A DNA stretch of 64,000 nt, from the NCBI RefSeq assembly GCF_015865035.1, contig NZ_JADZGI010000001.1, positions 930,001-994,000 of the forward strand, given 5' to 3'. Shown here one piece after another: positions 55,621-64,000 of the stretch (position 1 is its first letter; each line of letters begins with the position of its first letter). A program made the position numbers and the translations under genes. Origin of the DNA: Novosphingobium aureum. Its GTDB lineage: Bacteria; Pseudomonadota; Alphaproteobacteria; Sphingomonadales; Sphingomonadaceae. A model generated the notes under the pieces. The model was not told the origin of the DNA, searched no databases, and saw only the letters and a program-made list of their open reading frames with translations.

Positions 55621-58053
55621 ATGGCCAAGGGCTTCAAATCGGTGCTGAAGGGCTGGGGCGGCAAGGAAGTGCTTGCCGGAGACCGGCTGCCCTATCGCGC
55701 GCTCGTCGACGAGAACATCGTGCTGCTGCGCGATGGCTCGGTGGCGCTCTCGCTGATGGTGCCCGGCTTCGCCTTCGAGACCGCCGACAGCGACGAGCTC
55801 AACGCGCATGTCGCGACGCGCGAGGTGCTGCTGCGCTCGGTGCTCGACGCGCGCTTCGTGCTCTACCACCACGTCATCCGCCGCCGCGTCGAGATCGAGC
55901 TCGACGGCCAGTTCGAGGACCCGCTCTCGGGCCACATCGACGCGCGCTGGCGTTCGCGCACCAGTTCGGGCGCGCTCTTCGTCAACGACCAGTTCGTGAC
56001 CCTCGTGCGCCGTCCCGCGCGCGGCAAGGCGGGCTGGGCCGACAAGCTCTCGCGCATGCTGCGCCCCAAAGGCGCCGACGGGGCCGAGGTCGATCCCGCC
56101 GACGTGCGCGCGCTGCGCGCCGCGGCGACCTCCATGGTCGCCTCGCTGGGCGCCTATGGCGCAAGGCTCCTGGGCGAATACGAGGGCCAGTCGGGCCGCT
56201 GCTCGGAAATCCTCGAACTCCTGAGCGCGCTCTACAACGGCGAGATGCGCCCGGTGCGCCGTCCCGAGGAGGGCGTCGAGCTCGGCCAGATGCTGCCCTA
56301 TCGCCGCGTCAGCTTCGGGCTCGATGCGCTCGAGCTGCGCGGGGCGAGCGGCAAGGCCAGTTTCGGCTCGATCGTCAGCCTGAAGGACTATCCCGATTCG
56401 ACCGGCCCGGGCCTGACCGACGCGCTGCTGCGCCTGCCCGCCGAGCTGGTCCTGACCGAGACTTATGCGCCGTGCGATCGCCAGATCGCGCGCGAGCGCA
56501 TCGACCTTGCCATCCGCCGCCTGCGCTCGGCCGACGAGGAAGCCGTCGCCGAACGTAGCGAGATGGCATCGGCGCGCGATTCGCTGGGTACCGGCGCGGT
56601 GGCCTTCGGCGATCACCACCTCTCGGTGCTGGTGCGCTCGGGCACGCTCGAGGGGCTCGACGACGTCACCGCCGCCTGTGCCGCAGCGCTTGCCGATGCA
56701 GGCGCGGTCGCGGTGCGCGAGGACGTCAATCTCGAGCCCGCGTTCTGGGGCCAGCTGCCGGGCAACGAGGAATTCCTCGTGCGCCGTTCGCTGATTTCCA
56801 GCGCCAACATGGCCTGCTTCGGTTCGCTCCACGGCTTCTCGATGGGGCAGGCCTCGGGCAATCACTGGGGCGATGCGGTCACGCTGCTCGCGACGACCAG
56901 CGCGACGCCGTTCTTCTTCAACTTCCACCAGGGCGATCTCGGCAACTTCACCGTGATCGGGCCCTCGGGTTCGGGCAAGACGGTGGTGATGAACTTCCTC
57001 GCCGCACAGGCGCAGAAGTTCGCGCCGCGCACGATCCTGTTCGACAAGGACCGCGGCGCCGAGGTGTTCCTGCGCGGCATCGGCGGCAGCTACAGCCGCA
57101 TCGCCGCGGGCCATCCGACCGGCTTCAACCCGCTCGCGCTGCCCGATACCGCGGGCAATCGCGCCTTCCTGCGCGACTGGCTGGGCGTGCTGCTCGCCGC
57201 GCAAGGCCCCGAGGAAATGGCGACGATCGCCAATGCGGTCGATGCCGCCTACCACAACGACGCCTCGCTGCGCCGCCTCTCGCACTTTCGCGAACTGCTC
57301 GCCGGTGCCCAGCGCCCGCAGCCCGGCGATCTCGCCTCGCGTCTCGATGCCTGGATCGATCATGGCGAACACGCCTGGCTGTTCGACAACGAGAAGGACG
57401 GGCTCGACCTCGGCCAGCGCGTACTCGGCTTCGACATGACCGCGCTGCTCGAGAGCCCGCGCCTGCGCACGCCGGTGATGATGTACCTGTTCCACCGCAT
57501 CGAGGAACGCCTCGACGGCGAGCCGACCATGATCCTCATCGACGAGGGCTGGAAGGCGCTGGACGACGAGGTCTTCGCCGCGCGCATCCGCGACTGGCTC
57601 AAGACGCTGCGCAAGCGCAACGCGCTCGTCGGCTTCGCCACCCAGTCGGCGCGCGACGCGCTCGACAGCAAGATCGCCACCGCACTGGTCGAGCAGACCG
57701 CGACCATGGTGTTCATGCCCAATTCGCGCGCGCGGCCCGAGGACTACTGCGAGGGCTTCGGCCTGTCGCAACACGAACTCGACGTGATCCGCACGCTGCC
57801 CGCGCACTCGCGCTGCTTCCTGATCCGCCAGTCCGACGCCTCGGTGGTGGTGCGCCTCGATCTCTCGGGCATGCCCGAGGTGCTCACCGTGCTGTCCGGG
57901 CGCGAGAGCACGGTGCGCCGTCTTGATACCCTGCGCGAACGCTTCGGCGACGCGCCGCAGGCCTGGTACCCCGCGCTCACCGGGCAGGCCTGGCCCGGTG
58001 ATGGAGTGGCGGCCGGCACGGGCGAGGCTCTGTGGACCGAGGCGGCCGAGTAA
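55621..58053 (+). CDS. virB4: VirB4 ATPase
   Basis: An 810-residue type IV secretion ATPase. Walker A (GPSGSGKTV) is near residue 447-455 and Walker B (MILIDEGWKALDD) near 636-648. N-terminal CagE/VirB4 segments precede it, and FGLSQHELDVIRTLP is the conserved C-terminal block. The protein powers pilus biogenesis. It sits between virB3 and virB6. Confidence 0.95.
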   Translation: MAKGFKSVLKGWGGKEVLAGDRLPYRALVDENIVLLRDGSVALSLMVPGFAFETADSDELNAHVATREVLLRSVLDARFVLYHHVIRRRVEIELDGQFEDPLSGHIDARWRSRTSSGALFVNDQFVTLVRRPARGKAGWADKLSRMLRPKGADGAEVDPADVRALRAAATSMVASLGAYGARLLGEYEGQSGRCSEILELLSALYNGEMRPVRRPEEGVELGQMLPYRRVSFGLDALELRGASGKASFGSIVSLKDYPDSTGPGLTDALLRLPAELVLTETYAPCDRQIARERIDLAIRRLRSADEEAVAERSEMASARDSLGTGAVAFGDHHLSVLVRSGTLEGLDDVTAACAAALADAGAVAVREDVNLEPAFWGQLPGNEEFLVRRSLISSANMACFGSLHGFSMGQASGNHWGDAVTLLATTSATPFFFNFHQGDLGNFTVIGPSGSGKTVVMNFLAAQAQKFAPRTILFDKDRGAEVFLRGIGGSYSRIAAGHPTGFNPLALPDTAGNRAFLRDWLGVLLAAQGPEEMATIANAVDAAYHNDASLRRLSHFRELLAGAQRPQPGDLASRLDAWIDHGEHAWLFDNEKDGLDLGQRVLGFDMTALLESPRLRTPVMMYLFHRIEERLDGEPTMILIDEGWKALDDEVFAARIRDWLKTLRKRNALVGFATQSARDALDSKIATALVEQTATMVFMPNSRARPEDYCEGFGLSQHELDVIRTLPAHSRCFLIRQSDASVVVRLDLSGMPEVLTVLSGRESTVRRLDTLRERFGDAPQAWYPALTGQAWPGDGVAAGTGEALWTEAAE

Positions 58054-58058
58054 TCGCG

Positions 58059-59282
58059 ATGGCCAGTCCCACCTGCCAGCGCCTGACCGAACTTGCCTCC
58101 GAGGGCGTCGCCCCGGCGCTGCGCGCGGTCGACTGCGTCTCGAACGAGATGGCGGCGTCGGCCTTCGGGCGCCTGTTCGCTCCGGGCGGCGGGCTGCTGA
58201 CGGCGCTGACCGTGCTGCTCACGCTCTATGTCGCCTTCTTCGCCTTTTCGCTGATCACCGGGCGTTCGACGCTGGGCATCTCGGCGCTGACCCCGCGCAT
58301 GCTGACGCTGGGGCTGGTGCTGACTTTCGCCACCAGCTGGATGGCCTACCAGGGCTTCCTGTGGTCGCTCGTGCTGGGCGGGCCGGACTGGATCGCCGGG
58401 CTGATCATGGGCTCGAAGGGCTCGGCGACCGAGATGTTCGCCGACCGCATCGACATCGTCTTTGGCGTCGTCACCCAGATCGGCGAGGGCGGGGCTGCAG
58501 GTAACGGGGCGCAGGATGCCGCTGCCGGGGCCGCCAGCGTGATGTCGCCCGAGGGCGTGATGTGGATGGGCGCGCTGCTGCTGCTGCTCGGCACCGTCGG
58601 CGTGCTGCTCACCGCGCGCATCGCGCTCGCCATCCTGCTCGCGCTTGGCCCGATCTTCGTGATCTTCGCGCTGTTCGAGGGCACCCGCGGGCTCACCGCA
58701 GGCTGGCTGCGCGGCCTCGTGCTGACCGCCGTCACCCCGCTCTTCGTGGTGCTGGGCGGCGCGATCACGCTCGAACTCATGGTCCCGATCGTCTCGGGCC
58801 TCGTCCAGTCGGCCCAGCTGGGCGAACTCGACGGGCGCGGGGCGATGGCGTTCTTCGTCGTTGCCGCGGTCCACGTCGCGCTGATGGCGATGGTGTTCAA
58901 GGTTGCGGGCACGATGGTCGGCGGCTGGCAGGTCTTCGGGCTCGCCCGTGATCGCGAGCGTAGTTCGGCCAGCCATGCGCCGCAGGCGCCTGCGCCCGCA
59001 GCGGCGATCTCGCCGCAGGCGGTCGCCGCCGCATCCGAGAGCGCGCGCCTGCGCTCGGTCGCCGTCGCAAGCTCCGCCGGAATGGGCACGCCTTCGGGGC
59101 CCGGCGGCAGTGGTTCGACGGGTGCCTCGGGCGATCGCCGCACGGTAGTGACACAAGTCTCGGGAGGGGGGATCGAGCCGATGCGCTCGGGCCAGGATCC
59201 GCGCACGCGCGGCATCGGCTCCCGCTTCCGCAGCGCATCGAACGATGCCGGCAGGCTGCCGGCCAAGGAGAAGACACGATGA
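58059..59282 (+). CDS. virB6: VirB6/TrbL channel protein
   Basis: A 407-residue polytopic protein with about six hydrophobic segments between residues 45 and 300, and an Ala/Ser/Gly-rich cytosolic tail of about 100 residues. ATG 58059 (MASPTCQ) is preferred to the in-frame ATG 58032, which overlaps virB4. The family forms the inner-membrane channel of the T4SS. virB9 overlaps its stop by 4 bp. Confidence 0.88.
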   Translation: MASPTCQRLTELASEGVAPALRAVDCVSNEMAASAFGRLFAPGGGLLTALTVLLTLYVAFFAFSLITGRSTLGISALTPRMLTLGLVLTFATSWMAYQGFLWSLVLGGPDWIAGLIMGSKGSATEMFADRIDIVFGVVTQIGEGGAAGNGAQDAAAGAASVMSPEGVMWMGALLLLLGTVGVLLTARIALAILLALGPIFVIFALFEGTRGLTAGWLRGLVLTAVTPLFVVLGGAITLELMVPIVSGLVQSAQLGELDGRGAMAFFVVAAVHVALMAMVFKVAGTMVGGWQVFGLARDRERSSASHAPQAPAPAAAISPQAVAAASESARLRSVAVASSAGMGTPSGPGGSGSTGASGDRRTVVTQVSGGGIEPMRSGQDPRTRGIGSRFRSASNDAGRLPAKEKTR

Positions 59283-60124
59283 CCCGCGTCACGACGCGTT
59301 CGCGCCTTGGCGCCGCCGCGCTCGCCCTTCCGGCGGCGCTGCTGCTCATGGCCCAGGCCCCCGCGCTGGCCGACGACCGGCTGGTCCACCACGCCTATCA
59401 GGACGACGAGGTCGTGCGCATCGACGGGCGCACCGGCGTGCAGGCGACGATCGCCTTCGGCAAGAACGAGGCGATCGAGAACGTTGCCATCGGCGATTCC
59501 GCCGCCTGGCAGATCACCCCGAACAAGCGCGCCGACCTGCTCTTCGTCAAGCCGCTCGAGAGCACCGCGCGCACCAACATGACGGTCGTGACCAACCGCC
59601 ATACCTACTTTTTTGACCTCGTCGCCTCGCCGCGCTCGCGCCCGCTCTATATGCTGCGCTTCACTTACCCAGACGAGGCCGAGGATACAGCGCCGCTCGC
59701 CGCGCCCGACAGCGAGGCCGCGCTGGCCGCGCTCAGCCCGGCCGAACGCGCGCTCGCCGAGGGCGATCCGCTGGCGATGCCCGCCGATCCCGCCGAGCTC
59801 AACTTCGCTTGGACCCGCACCGGTTCCTCAAAGCTGATGCCGTCCAAGGTCTACGACGACGGCGTCTCGACCTACCTCACCTGGCCCGCGCTGAGCCCGG
59901 TGCCCGCGATCCTGATCGAGAACGACAAGGGCGACGAGGGCCCGGTCAACTACGCGGTGCGCGGGGCGACGATCGTCATCTCGGACGTACCCGACAAGAT
60001 CATCCTGCGCTCGGGCAAGGCGACCGCCGAACTGGTCAACACCGTTCCGGTCGACAAGCGGCCGCTCCCGCAAAGCGCGATGGCCGCGGGCAAAGGCACT
60101 CCGGTTGCCGTGAAGGGGAACTGA
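59279..60124 (+). CDS. virB9: VirB9 outer-membrane complex protein
   Basis: A 281-residue periplasmic/outer-membrane component. The signal peptide ends near residue 32 (LMAQAPALA). The family pattern is TxFDDxxVVRIDGRTGVQATIAFGKNEAIENV, then NMTVVTNRHTYFFDLV, and a C-terminal domain with PSKVYDDGVSTYLTWP. Normally it partners VirB7, which is not encoded here. Confidence 0.93.
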   Translation: MTRVTTRSRLGAAALALPAALLLMAQAPALADDRLVHHAYQDDEVVRIDGRTGVQATIAFGKNEAIENVAIGDSAAWQITPNKRADLLFVKPLESTARTNMTVVTNRHTYFFDLVASPRSRPLYMLRFTYPDEAEDTAPLAAPDSEAALAALSPAERALAEGDPLAMPADPAELNFAWTRTGSSKLMPSKVYDDGVSTYLTWPALSPVPAILIENDKGDEGPVNYAVRGATIVISDVPDKIILRSGKATAELVNTVPVDKRPLPQSAMAAGKGTPVAVKGN

Positions 60125-60127
60125 CCC

Positions 60128-61216
60128 ATGGTTAAAGAGACCTCCTCCACCCGCCGCTTCGCCCCCGCCGACGACACCGATCCGCGCGACGGCGAGGAAG
60201 GCGGCCAGGTCATCGACCTCGCCACGCGCAACGTGCTCCCGCAGGTCGCGCAGCGGCGCAAGGGCGATGGCCTGGGCATCGCTGCGGGCATCGTCATCGT
60301 CGGCGCGCTCGGCGGGCTGACCTTCTGGTCGATGAACTCCACCCAGCGCGAGACGCAGCAGGCCATCGAGGCGGGCGAGGTCCAGCCCGAGACCGAGGTC
60401 CCGGTCCCCGCGACGCCCGCGCAGCCGCAGCCATCGGCCCAGCCGGTGCCGGTGCCGCCCCCGGTTCCGGGCCCCGCGCCGGTCATGGCCAACGACCCCA
60501 ATGCGCAGGCTGCGCAGCAGGGCAATCCCAACGCCACCCCCACCGTCGTGTTCGACGCAGGCGGTGCCGTTGCGGTCGCACCCTCGGGCGCGCCGGGCGA
60601 GATGAAGGCCAGCGGCAACGCCAACGACGACTTCGCTGCGCGCATCGCGGGCACCAACTCGACCGCCAGCGCGGCGCGTTCGTTCGACCCGGCGACCACG
60701 GTCACGCAGGGCACGCTGATCCCCGCGGTGCTCGAGACCGCGATCGACACCGACGTTCCGGGCTACGTGCGCGCGATTATCTCGACCGACGTGCGCAGCT
60801 TCGACGGCAAGAAGGTGCTGATCCCGCGCTCCTCGCGCCTGATCGGGCAGTACAAGAGCGGCCTCACCGCGGGTCAGAAGCGTGCCTACGTGATCTGGAC
60901 CCGCGTGATCCGGCCCGACGGCGTCTCGGTCGACATCGGCTCGCCCGCCATCGCCTTCGGCGGCGAGACCGGCCTTGCCGGCAAGGTCAACACCCACTTC
61001 TTCGAGCGCTTCGGCTCGGCGATGCTGCTCTCGGTCATCGGCGGGCTCAGCTCGGTGGTAGGCAGCGGCGCCAGCGTCGTGGTCGGCGGCGGCCAGTCGG
61101 CGGCCTCGGCGGCAATCCAGTCGACCGGCCAGATCGGCCCAACGATCCGCGTGCGCCAGGGCGAGCCGATTCGCGTGTTCACCGCCAAGGATCTCGACTT
61201 CGGCGCGGTGCAGTGA
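60128..61216 (+). CDS. virB10: VirB10/TrbI protein
   Basis: A 362-residue inner- to outer-membrane-spanning protein. One transmembrane segment (about 50-68) is followed by a Pro/Gln-rich linker (about 85-120). The C-terminal TrbI domain has the conserved QGTLIPAVLETAIDTDVPGYVRA and GSRLIGxYKSGL blocks and the antenna-helix region. It links the ATPases to the core complex. virB11 follows 21 bp downstream. Confidence 0.94.
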   Translation: MVKETSSTRRFAPADDTDPRDGEEGGQVIDLATRNVLPQVAQRRKGDGLGIAAGIVIVGALGGLTFWSMNSTQRETQQAIEAGEVQPETEVPVPATPAQPQPSAQPVPVPPPVPGPAPVMANDPNAQAAQQGNPNATPTVVFDAGGAVAVAPSGAPGEMKASGNANDDFAARIAGTNSTASAARSFDPATTVTQGTLIPAVLETAIDTDVPGYVRAIISTDVRSFDGKKVLIPRSSRLIGQYKSGLTAGQKRAYVIWTRVIRPDGVSVDIGSPAIAFGGETGLAGKVNTHFFERFGSAMLLSVIGGLSSVVGSGASVVVGGGQSAASAAIQSTGQIGPTIRVRQGEPIRVFTAKDLDFGAVQ

Positions 61217-61237
61217 TCGCGAGGCAGGCAGCAGACC

Positions 61238-62296
61238 ATGGCGGACGTAGTTTCCATGAAGAACGCAGCGACGGGGCACCAGCCACAGGCGCAGATCGCC
61301 GTGGCTGAAGCGGGCAGCGAGCCGCCCATGGCGCGCAGCGTCTATCTCGACGCCTACCTAGCGCCCTTGCGCCCCTGGCTCGACCGCGAGACGGTGACCG
61401 AGATCCTCGTCAACCGCCCCGGCGAGATCTGGGTCGAGGACGCGGCCTTCTCGGGCATGCAGCACATCGCGCTGCCCGAGATGGATAACCGCCTGCTCCA
61501 GCGCCTTGCCGAGCAGGTCGCGCGCATCAGCCACCAGGGTATCAACCGCGAGCACCCGCTGCTCTCGGCGACGCTGCCCGCATATGCCGGGCAGTCGGGC
61601 GCGCGTATCCAGCTCGTCGGCCCGCCCGCGACCCGCGCCAACTGGGCGATGGCGATCCGACGCCACCGCCTGCTCGAACTCCCGCTCGATGCCTACGACC
61701 GGGGGCCCATCGCGCTGCCCGACGAGCCGCCGATGCCCGATCCCATGGCCGAGCCGATCGCTTTCCTGCGCGATGCGATCCGTCGCCGCCGCACGATCCT
61801 GATCTCGGGCGGTACCTCGACCGGCAAGACCACCTTCCTCAACGCGATGCTTTCCGAGATTCCTGCCGACGAGCGCGTGGTGCTCGTCGAGGATACCGCC
61901 GAGCTGCGCCTGCCCGGCGCCAACGGCGTTGGCCTGATCGCGGTCAAGGGCGAGCTGGGCGAGGCCAAGGTCTCGGCCAACGACCTGCTGCAGGCCGCGC
62001 TGCGCCTGCGCCCCGACCGCATCGTGCTGGGCGAGCTGCGCGGCACCGAGACGGTCTCGTTCCTGCGCGCGATCAATACCGGCCACCCCGGCTCGTTCTC
62101 GACCGTCCACGCCAACACCCCGCGCGGCGCGCTCGAGCAGATCGCGCTCATGTCGATGCAGTCGAACATCGGCCTGACCCGCGCCGAGACCCTCGAATAC
62201 GCCGCCAGCGTGATCGACATCGTCGTCCAGCTAGACCGCCAGGGCGGCAAGCGCGGCATCAGCCAGATCGCCGAGAGCCGCACGCTGGTAGGGTGA
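61238..62296 (+). CDS. virB11: VirB11 ATPase
   Basis: A 352-residue hexameric ATPase. Walker A is GGTSTGKTTF near residues 190-199; the Asp box, VLVEDTAELRLP, and the His box, GELRGTETVSFLRAINTGHPGSFSTVHANTP, are intact. Walker A Lys is about residue 196. A short hairpin (62322-62340) follows the gene and may close the cluster. Confidence 0.96.
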   Translation: MADVVSMKNAATGHQPQAQIAVAEAGSEPPMARSVYLDAYLAPLRPWLDRETVTEILVNRPGEIWVEDAAFSGMQHIALPEMDNRLLQRLAEQVARISHQGINREHPLLSATLPAYAGQSGARIQLVGPPATRANWAMAIRRHRLLELPLDAYDRGPIALPDEPPMPDPMAEPIAFLRDAIRRRRTILISGGTSTGKTTFLNAMLSEIPADERVVLVEDTAELRLPGANGVGLIAVKGELGEAKVSANDLLQAALRLRPDRIVLGELRGTETVSFLRAINTGHPGSFSTVHANTPRGALEQIALMSMQSNIGLTRAETLEYAASVIDIVVQLDRQGGKRGISQIAESRTLVG

Positions 62297-62321
62297 GGGG
62301 CTTCGAGGAGCGTCGTGAAAG

Positions 62322-62340
62322 CGCCCTTGTCGGGCGCTCA
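62322..62340 (+). terminator. Hairpin after virB11
   Basis: AGCGCCC-TTGTC-GGGCGCT, a perfect 7-bp stem without a U-tract, 26 bp after the virB11 stop. Confidence 0.45.
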
Positions 62341-62415
62341 AGAGCCGTTTCGCTCCGACTGGGAGCGGACTGACCGGAATCCCTCGCCAACGAGATCGGT
62401 GCTTAACTGAAATGG

Positions 62416-62829
62416 GTGGACTGCAGAATTGCTGTGACGCACTCTCGCACCATGATTGCCTGCATTGCTGAACTAGAACAGCGTCACCTCAAGGGTTGGG
62501 AACCCGTGTCAGAGGCGGATATTTGCCGCTGGACGAATGGGGCAGAAGGGGGCGTGGAGTTGCTATATGACAGCATCGGTGCGGAACTTGCACGCGGGTA
62601 TCACGAGCGTAGATATTCTTTCGAATTCTGCGACGAGGTGGTCAACGACCTCAACGCACTGCTGATTGACATGCAATTCAGTGCCCCGCCCCACCCCTGG
62701 CCGAAGCTCTTCTTGCGGGTGTATGAAGCATTTGATGCCGGTGAATATCATCGCAAGCCCGATAGGAGCGATGATCCAGTTTCTGAATTCACTGACCCAT
62801 ATATCACTAAGATTGTGCGAAGCCTTTGA
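62416..62829 (+). CDS. Orphan hypothetical protein
   Basis: A 137-residue acidic, soluble protein with no family I recognise. ATG 62452 (MIACIAELEQRH) is the alternative start and gives a 125-residue product. The central segment (RRYSFEFCDEVVNDLNALL and PHPWPKLFLRVYEAFDAGEYHR) is helical and protein-like. Base composition is visibly lower in GC than the T4SS genes, as in the next two genes. It could be recent or transferred. Confidence 0.55.
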   Translation: MDCRIAVTHSRTMIACIAELEQRHLKGWEPVSEADICRWTNGAEGGVELLYDSIGAELARGYHERRYSFEFCDEVVNDLNALLIDMQFSAPPHPWPKLFLRVYEAFDAGEYHRKPDRSDDPVSEFTDPYITKIVRSL

Positions 62830-62929
62830 GTTCCTAGGGCAAGGCGTGCGCAGTTGGCCCACACTGCGCCAAAGTTGGTCGTTCTAAGTCCGATCTGGCG
62901 CTCTTGGTAGCGGTCGTTCAGTTGAGGAG

Positions 62930-63235
62930 CTAGCGGATAGTCTTCTTCGCCTTTGCGCTCCGATACCGAAGCGACGCCCAAATTGCTCCGACTATAATCA
63001 CAGCAACGAGGCGCATGGGGAGTTGATCAAGGGCCTCCAAGAAACTTTCGTCACTAAGCCAGTCGTCCATAAATCCTCCCAGCAGAACGGACAGGAGGAC
63101 CTTCAACGGAAGATGCCAAAATGGTTCACGCATCTGATGACCGTACAAGGAAACCCAAAGTCCGCAACACGGGTAAGCCCAGACGGAATCATTTTGATCT
63201 AACCACTTGAGAGCCAGCATTAACTTTGCGCCCAA
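62930..63235 (-). CDS. Small orphan membrane protein
   Basis: A 101-residue protein with a central hydrophobic segment (WHLPLKVLLSVLLGGFM) and a second one near residues 72-88 (PMRLVAVIIVGAIWASL), ending in a basic KAKKTIR tail. No family recognised. Its start is not supported by a clear ribosome site. It is lower in GC than the surrounding core genes. Confidence 0.45.
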   Translation of the reverse strand: MGAKLMLALKWLDQNDSVWAYPCCGLWVSLYGHQMREPFWHLPLKVLLSVLLGGFMDDWLSDESFLEALDQLPMRLVAVIIVGAIWASLRYRSAKAKKTIR

Positions 63236-63286
63236 GTAGGCCGCTCAGAGGATGATTAGAGGCTCTTGGCAGCGGACGTTGGGATG

Positions 63287-63598
63287 TCAGTCAGTTGTTG
63301 GGATGAACTGGCTTGCGAACTTCACATTATAGGCGTGAAACTCGCCTTCTGGCGTAAGAACGAGTCCCGTGATGTTGGAGCGTTGAAAGGATTCCTCGTA
63401 AACCGCATTGTCGACCATGAGAGTGACGGTCAGAGCGCCATTCTCCTCGTCGACTAGCTTGTAGTCGTATTCGACTCTCTGGCCAAAGCAGGTGACCTCT
63501 CCACCCTCAACGACAAGTTCGACTGCAGAGTCCTCTGCATCAATCCAGCGGCCCTGCATCGCTGCTGGGATCGGCACATCTCGGCCAAGTTGCTTCAT
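63287..63598 (-). CDS. Small hypothetical beta-rich protein
   Basis: A 103-residue protein from ATG 63598 (MKQLGRDVPIPAAMQGRW) with an AGAGAAG ribosome site. The GRWID and repeated strand patterns (VELVVEGGEVTCFG, VEYDYKLVDEENGALTVTLMV) suggest a small beta-sandwich or lipocalin-like fold without a signal peptide. The longer reading to 63649 is rejected because it lacks a ribosome site. No function can be given. Confidence 0.6.
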   Translation of the reverse strand: MKQLGRDVPIPAAMQGRWIDAEDSAVELVVEGGEVTCFGQRVEYDYKLVDEENGALTVTLMVDNAVYEESFQRSNITGLVLTPEGEFHAYNVKFASQFIPTTD

Positions 63599-63681
63599 GG
63601 ATTGACTTCTCTTCGAAGGCCTTATGCGAGCTGCGCCAAGTGGCTGCAACGTCAGCGCTTTTCAATTAGCCCGCAGTGCAT

Positions 63682-63805
63682 CCATAGCCGTCGTTAAAAC
63701 TCTTTCGTCATCCCAGCGAAAGCTGGGATCGTTCGCAATGTCACGCAAGGCTGACAACGATCCCAGCTTTCGCTGGGATGACGAGTTACGTGTATCGGCT
63801 ATGAC
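63682..63805. repeat. REP-like palindromic element (type 3)
   Basis: TCGTCATCCCAGCGAAAGCTGGGATCGTT is repeated in inverted orientation (63706-63734 and 63757-63785), each arm a hairpin. Outer flanks CATAGCCG (63682) and CGGCTATG near 63797 extend the palindrome, so the whole element is about 120 bp and resembles a non-autonomous mobile or REP element. Reading frames across it are repeat-derived. Confidence 0.82.
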
Positions 63806-63899
63806 GGCGAAGCGGGGTGTTCCGCTTTTCGATTGAAAACGCCCAAACGAGCCCGGCAGTAAACGGCTCATTTCCGAAACCGTGCGGCGCCCCGGAACT

Positions 63900-64000
63900 C
63901 TACCCCTCGAGCACCACGTCGCCCGGTCCCAGCACCAGCCAGTCGCGACCGAGCCATTCGCCGAGCGCCTTCAGGTCCTTGAAGGTGCTGCTGGTGAGCA
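63900..64000 (-). CDS. 3' end of a minus-strand gene (partial)
   Basis: An open minus-strand frame runs from the window edge to TAG at 63900-63902, ending ...DWLVLGPGDVVLEG. Codon use is GC-rich and core-like. Only about 33 residues are visible, too few to identify the protein. Confidence 0.6.
   Translation of the reverse strand, partial: LTSSTFKDLKALGEWLGRDWLVLGPGDVVLEG

Noticed and set aside
55534..57807. A 757-residue minus-strand frame opposite virB4
   Set aside because: Same cause: antisense frame of a real ATPase with Walker motifs on the plus strand.
54944..62296. Conjugative or integrative element
   Set aside because: No relaxase, coupling protein, integrase or attachment-like repeats were seen at either edge.
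63662..63871. A 69-residue minus-strand frame over the palindromic repeat
   Set aside because: Most of its residues come from the inverted repeat, so it is not a real gene.

Overview
This is a continuous, GC-rich chromosomal window from an alphaproteobacterium, most likely of the order Sphingomonadales (Novosphingobium, Sphingomonas or Erythrobacteraceae-like). The evidence is the ubiB-coaBC-dut neighbourhood, a zwf-edd-glk-eda Entner-Doudoroff operon instead of classical upper glycolysis, many TonB/porin/lipoprotein genes, GTG and TTG starts, and protein sequences typical of that group. No rRNA, tRNA, CRISPR array, transposase or integrase was recognised. The genus is inferred from gene content, not from a marker gene.

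Layout. 0-5.5 kb: ubiB, an unknown membrane protein, coaBC with an unusually long central linker, dut and an unknown gene. 5.5-8.8 kb: a small membrane protein, a DUF4136 lipoprotein, a YiiM-type MOSC protein and a GH76-family protein. 8.8-15.1 kb: trpS, murJ and secB on the minus strand, divergent from a Tim44-like protein, mltA and an Smr protein. 15.2-22.9 kb: ahpF and ahpC with an upstream palindrome, a Tat-exported phosphoesterase, msrB and a bifunctional penicillin-binding protein. 23-26.6 kb: an M20 hydrolase with astA and astB (arginine succinyl-transferase pathway). 26.9-34.8 kb: zwf-edd-glk-eda followed by a very divergent PEP-carboxylase-like gene.

35.2-54.0 kb reads as one phosphate-starvation region. 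It holds phoR, a phosphate-type porin, pstSCAB, phoU and phoB, then a predicted lipid-remodelling pair (plcP-agt), a second PhoB-like regulator with a degenerate receiver, a class A acid phosphatase, and a lipoprotein/TonB-receptor pair. Pho-box-like repeats (seven-base half-sites related to CTGTCAT, stepped by exactly 11 bp) can be read upstream of the porin, pstS, plcP, the second regulator and the lipoprotein/TonB-receptor pair. This links genes on both strands into one predicted regulon that imports phosphate, scavenges it, replaces phospholipid, and may take up an unknown phosphorus compound. Between the acid phosphatase and the TonB receptor lies a TMEM165/UPF0016 gene preceded by a clear yybP-ykoY manganese riboswitch.

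54.9-62.3 kb is a compact type IV secretion cluster (virB2-B3-B4-B6-B9-B10-B11) that lacks recognisable virB1, B5, B7, B8 and virD4. 62.4-63.9 kb is lower in GC and holds three orphan small genes and a palindromic repeat; the window ends inside the 3' end of a minus-strand gene. Three different REP-like inverted repeat pairs occur, all in intergenic DNA.
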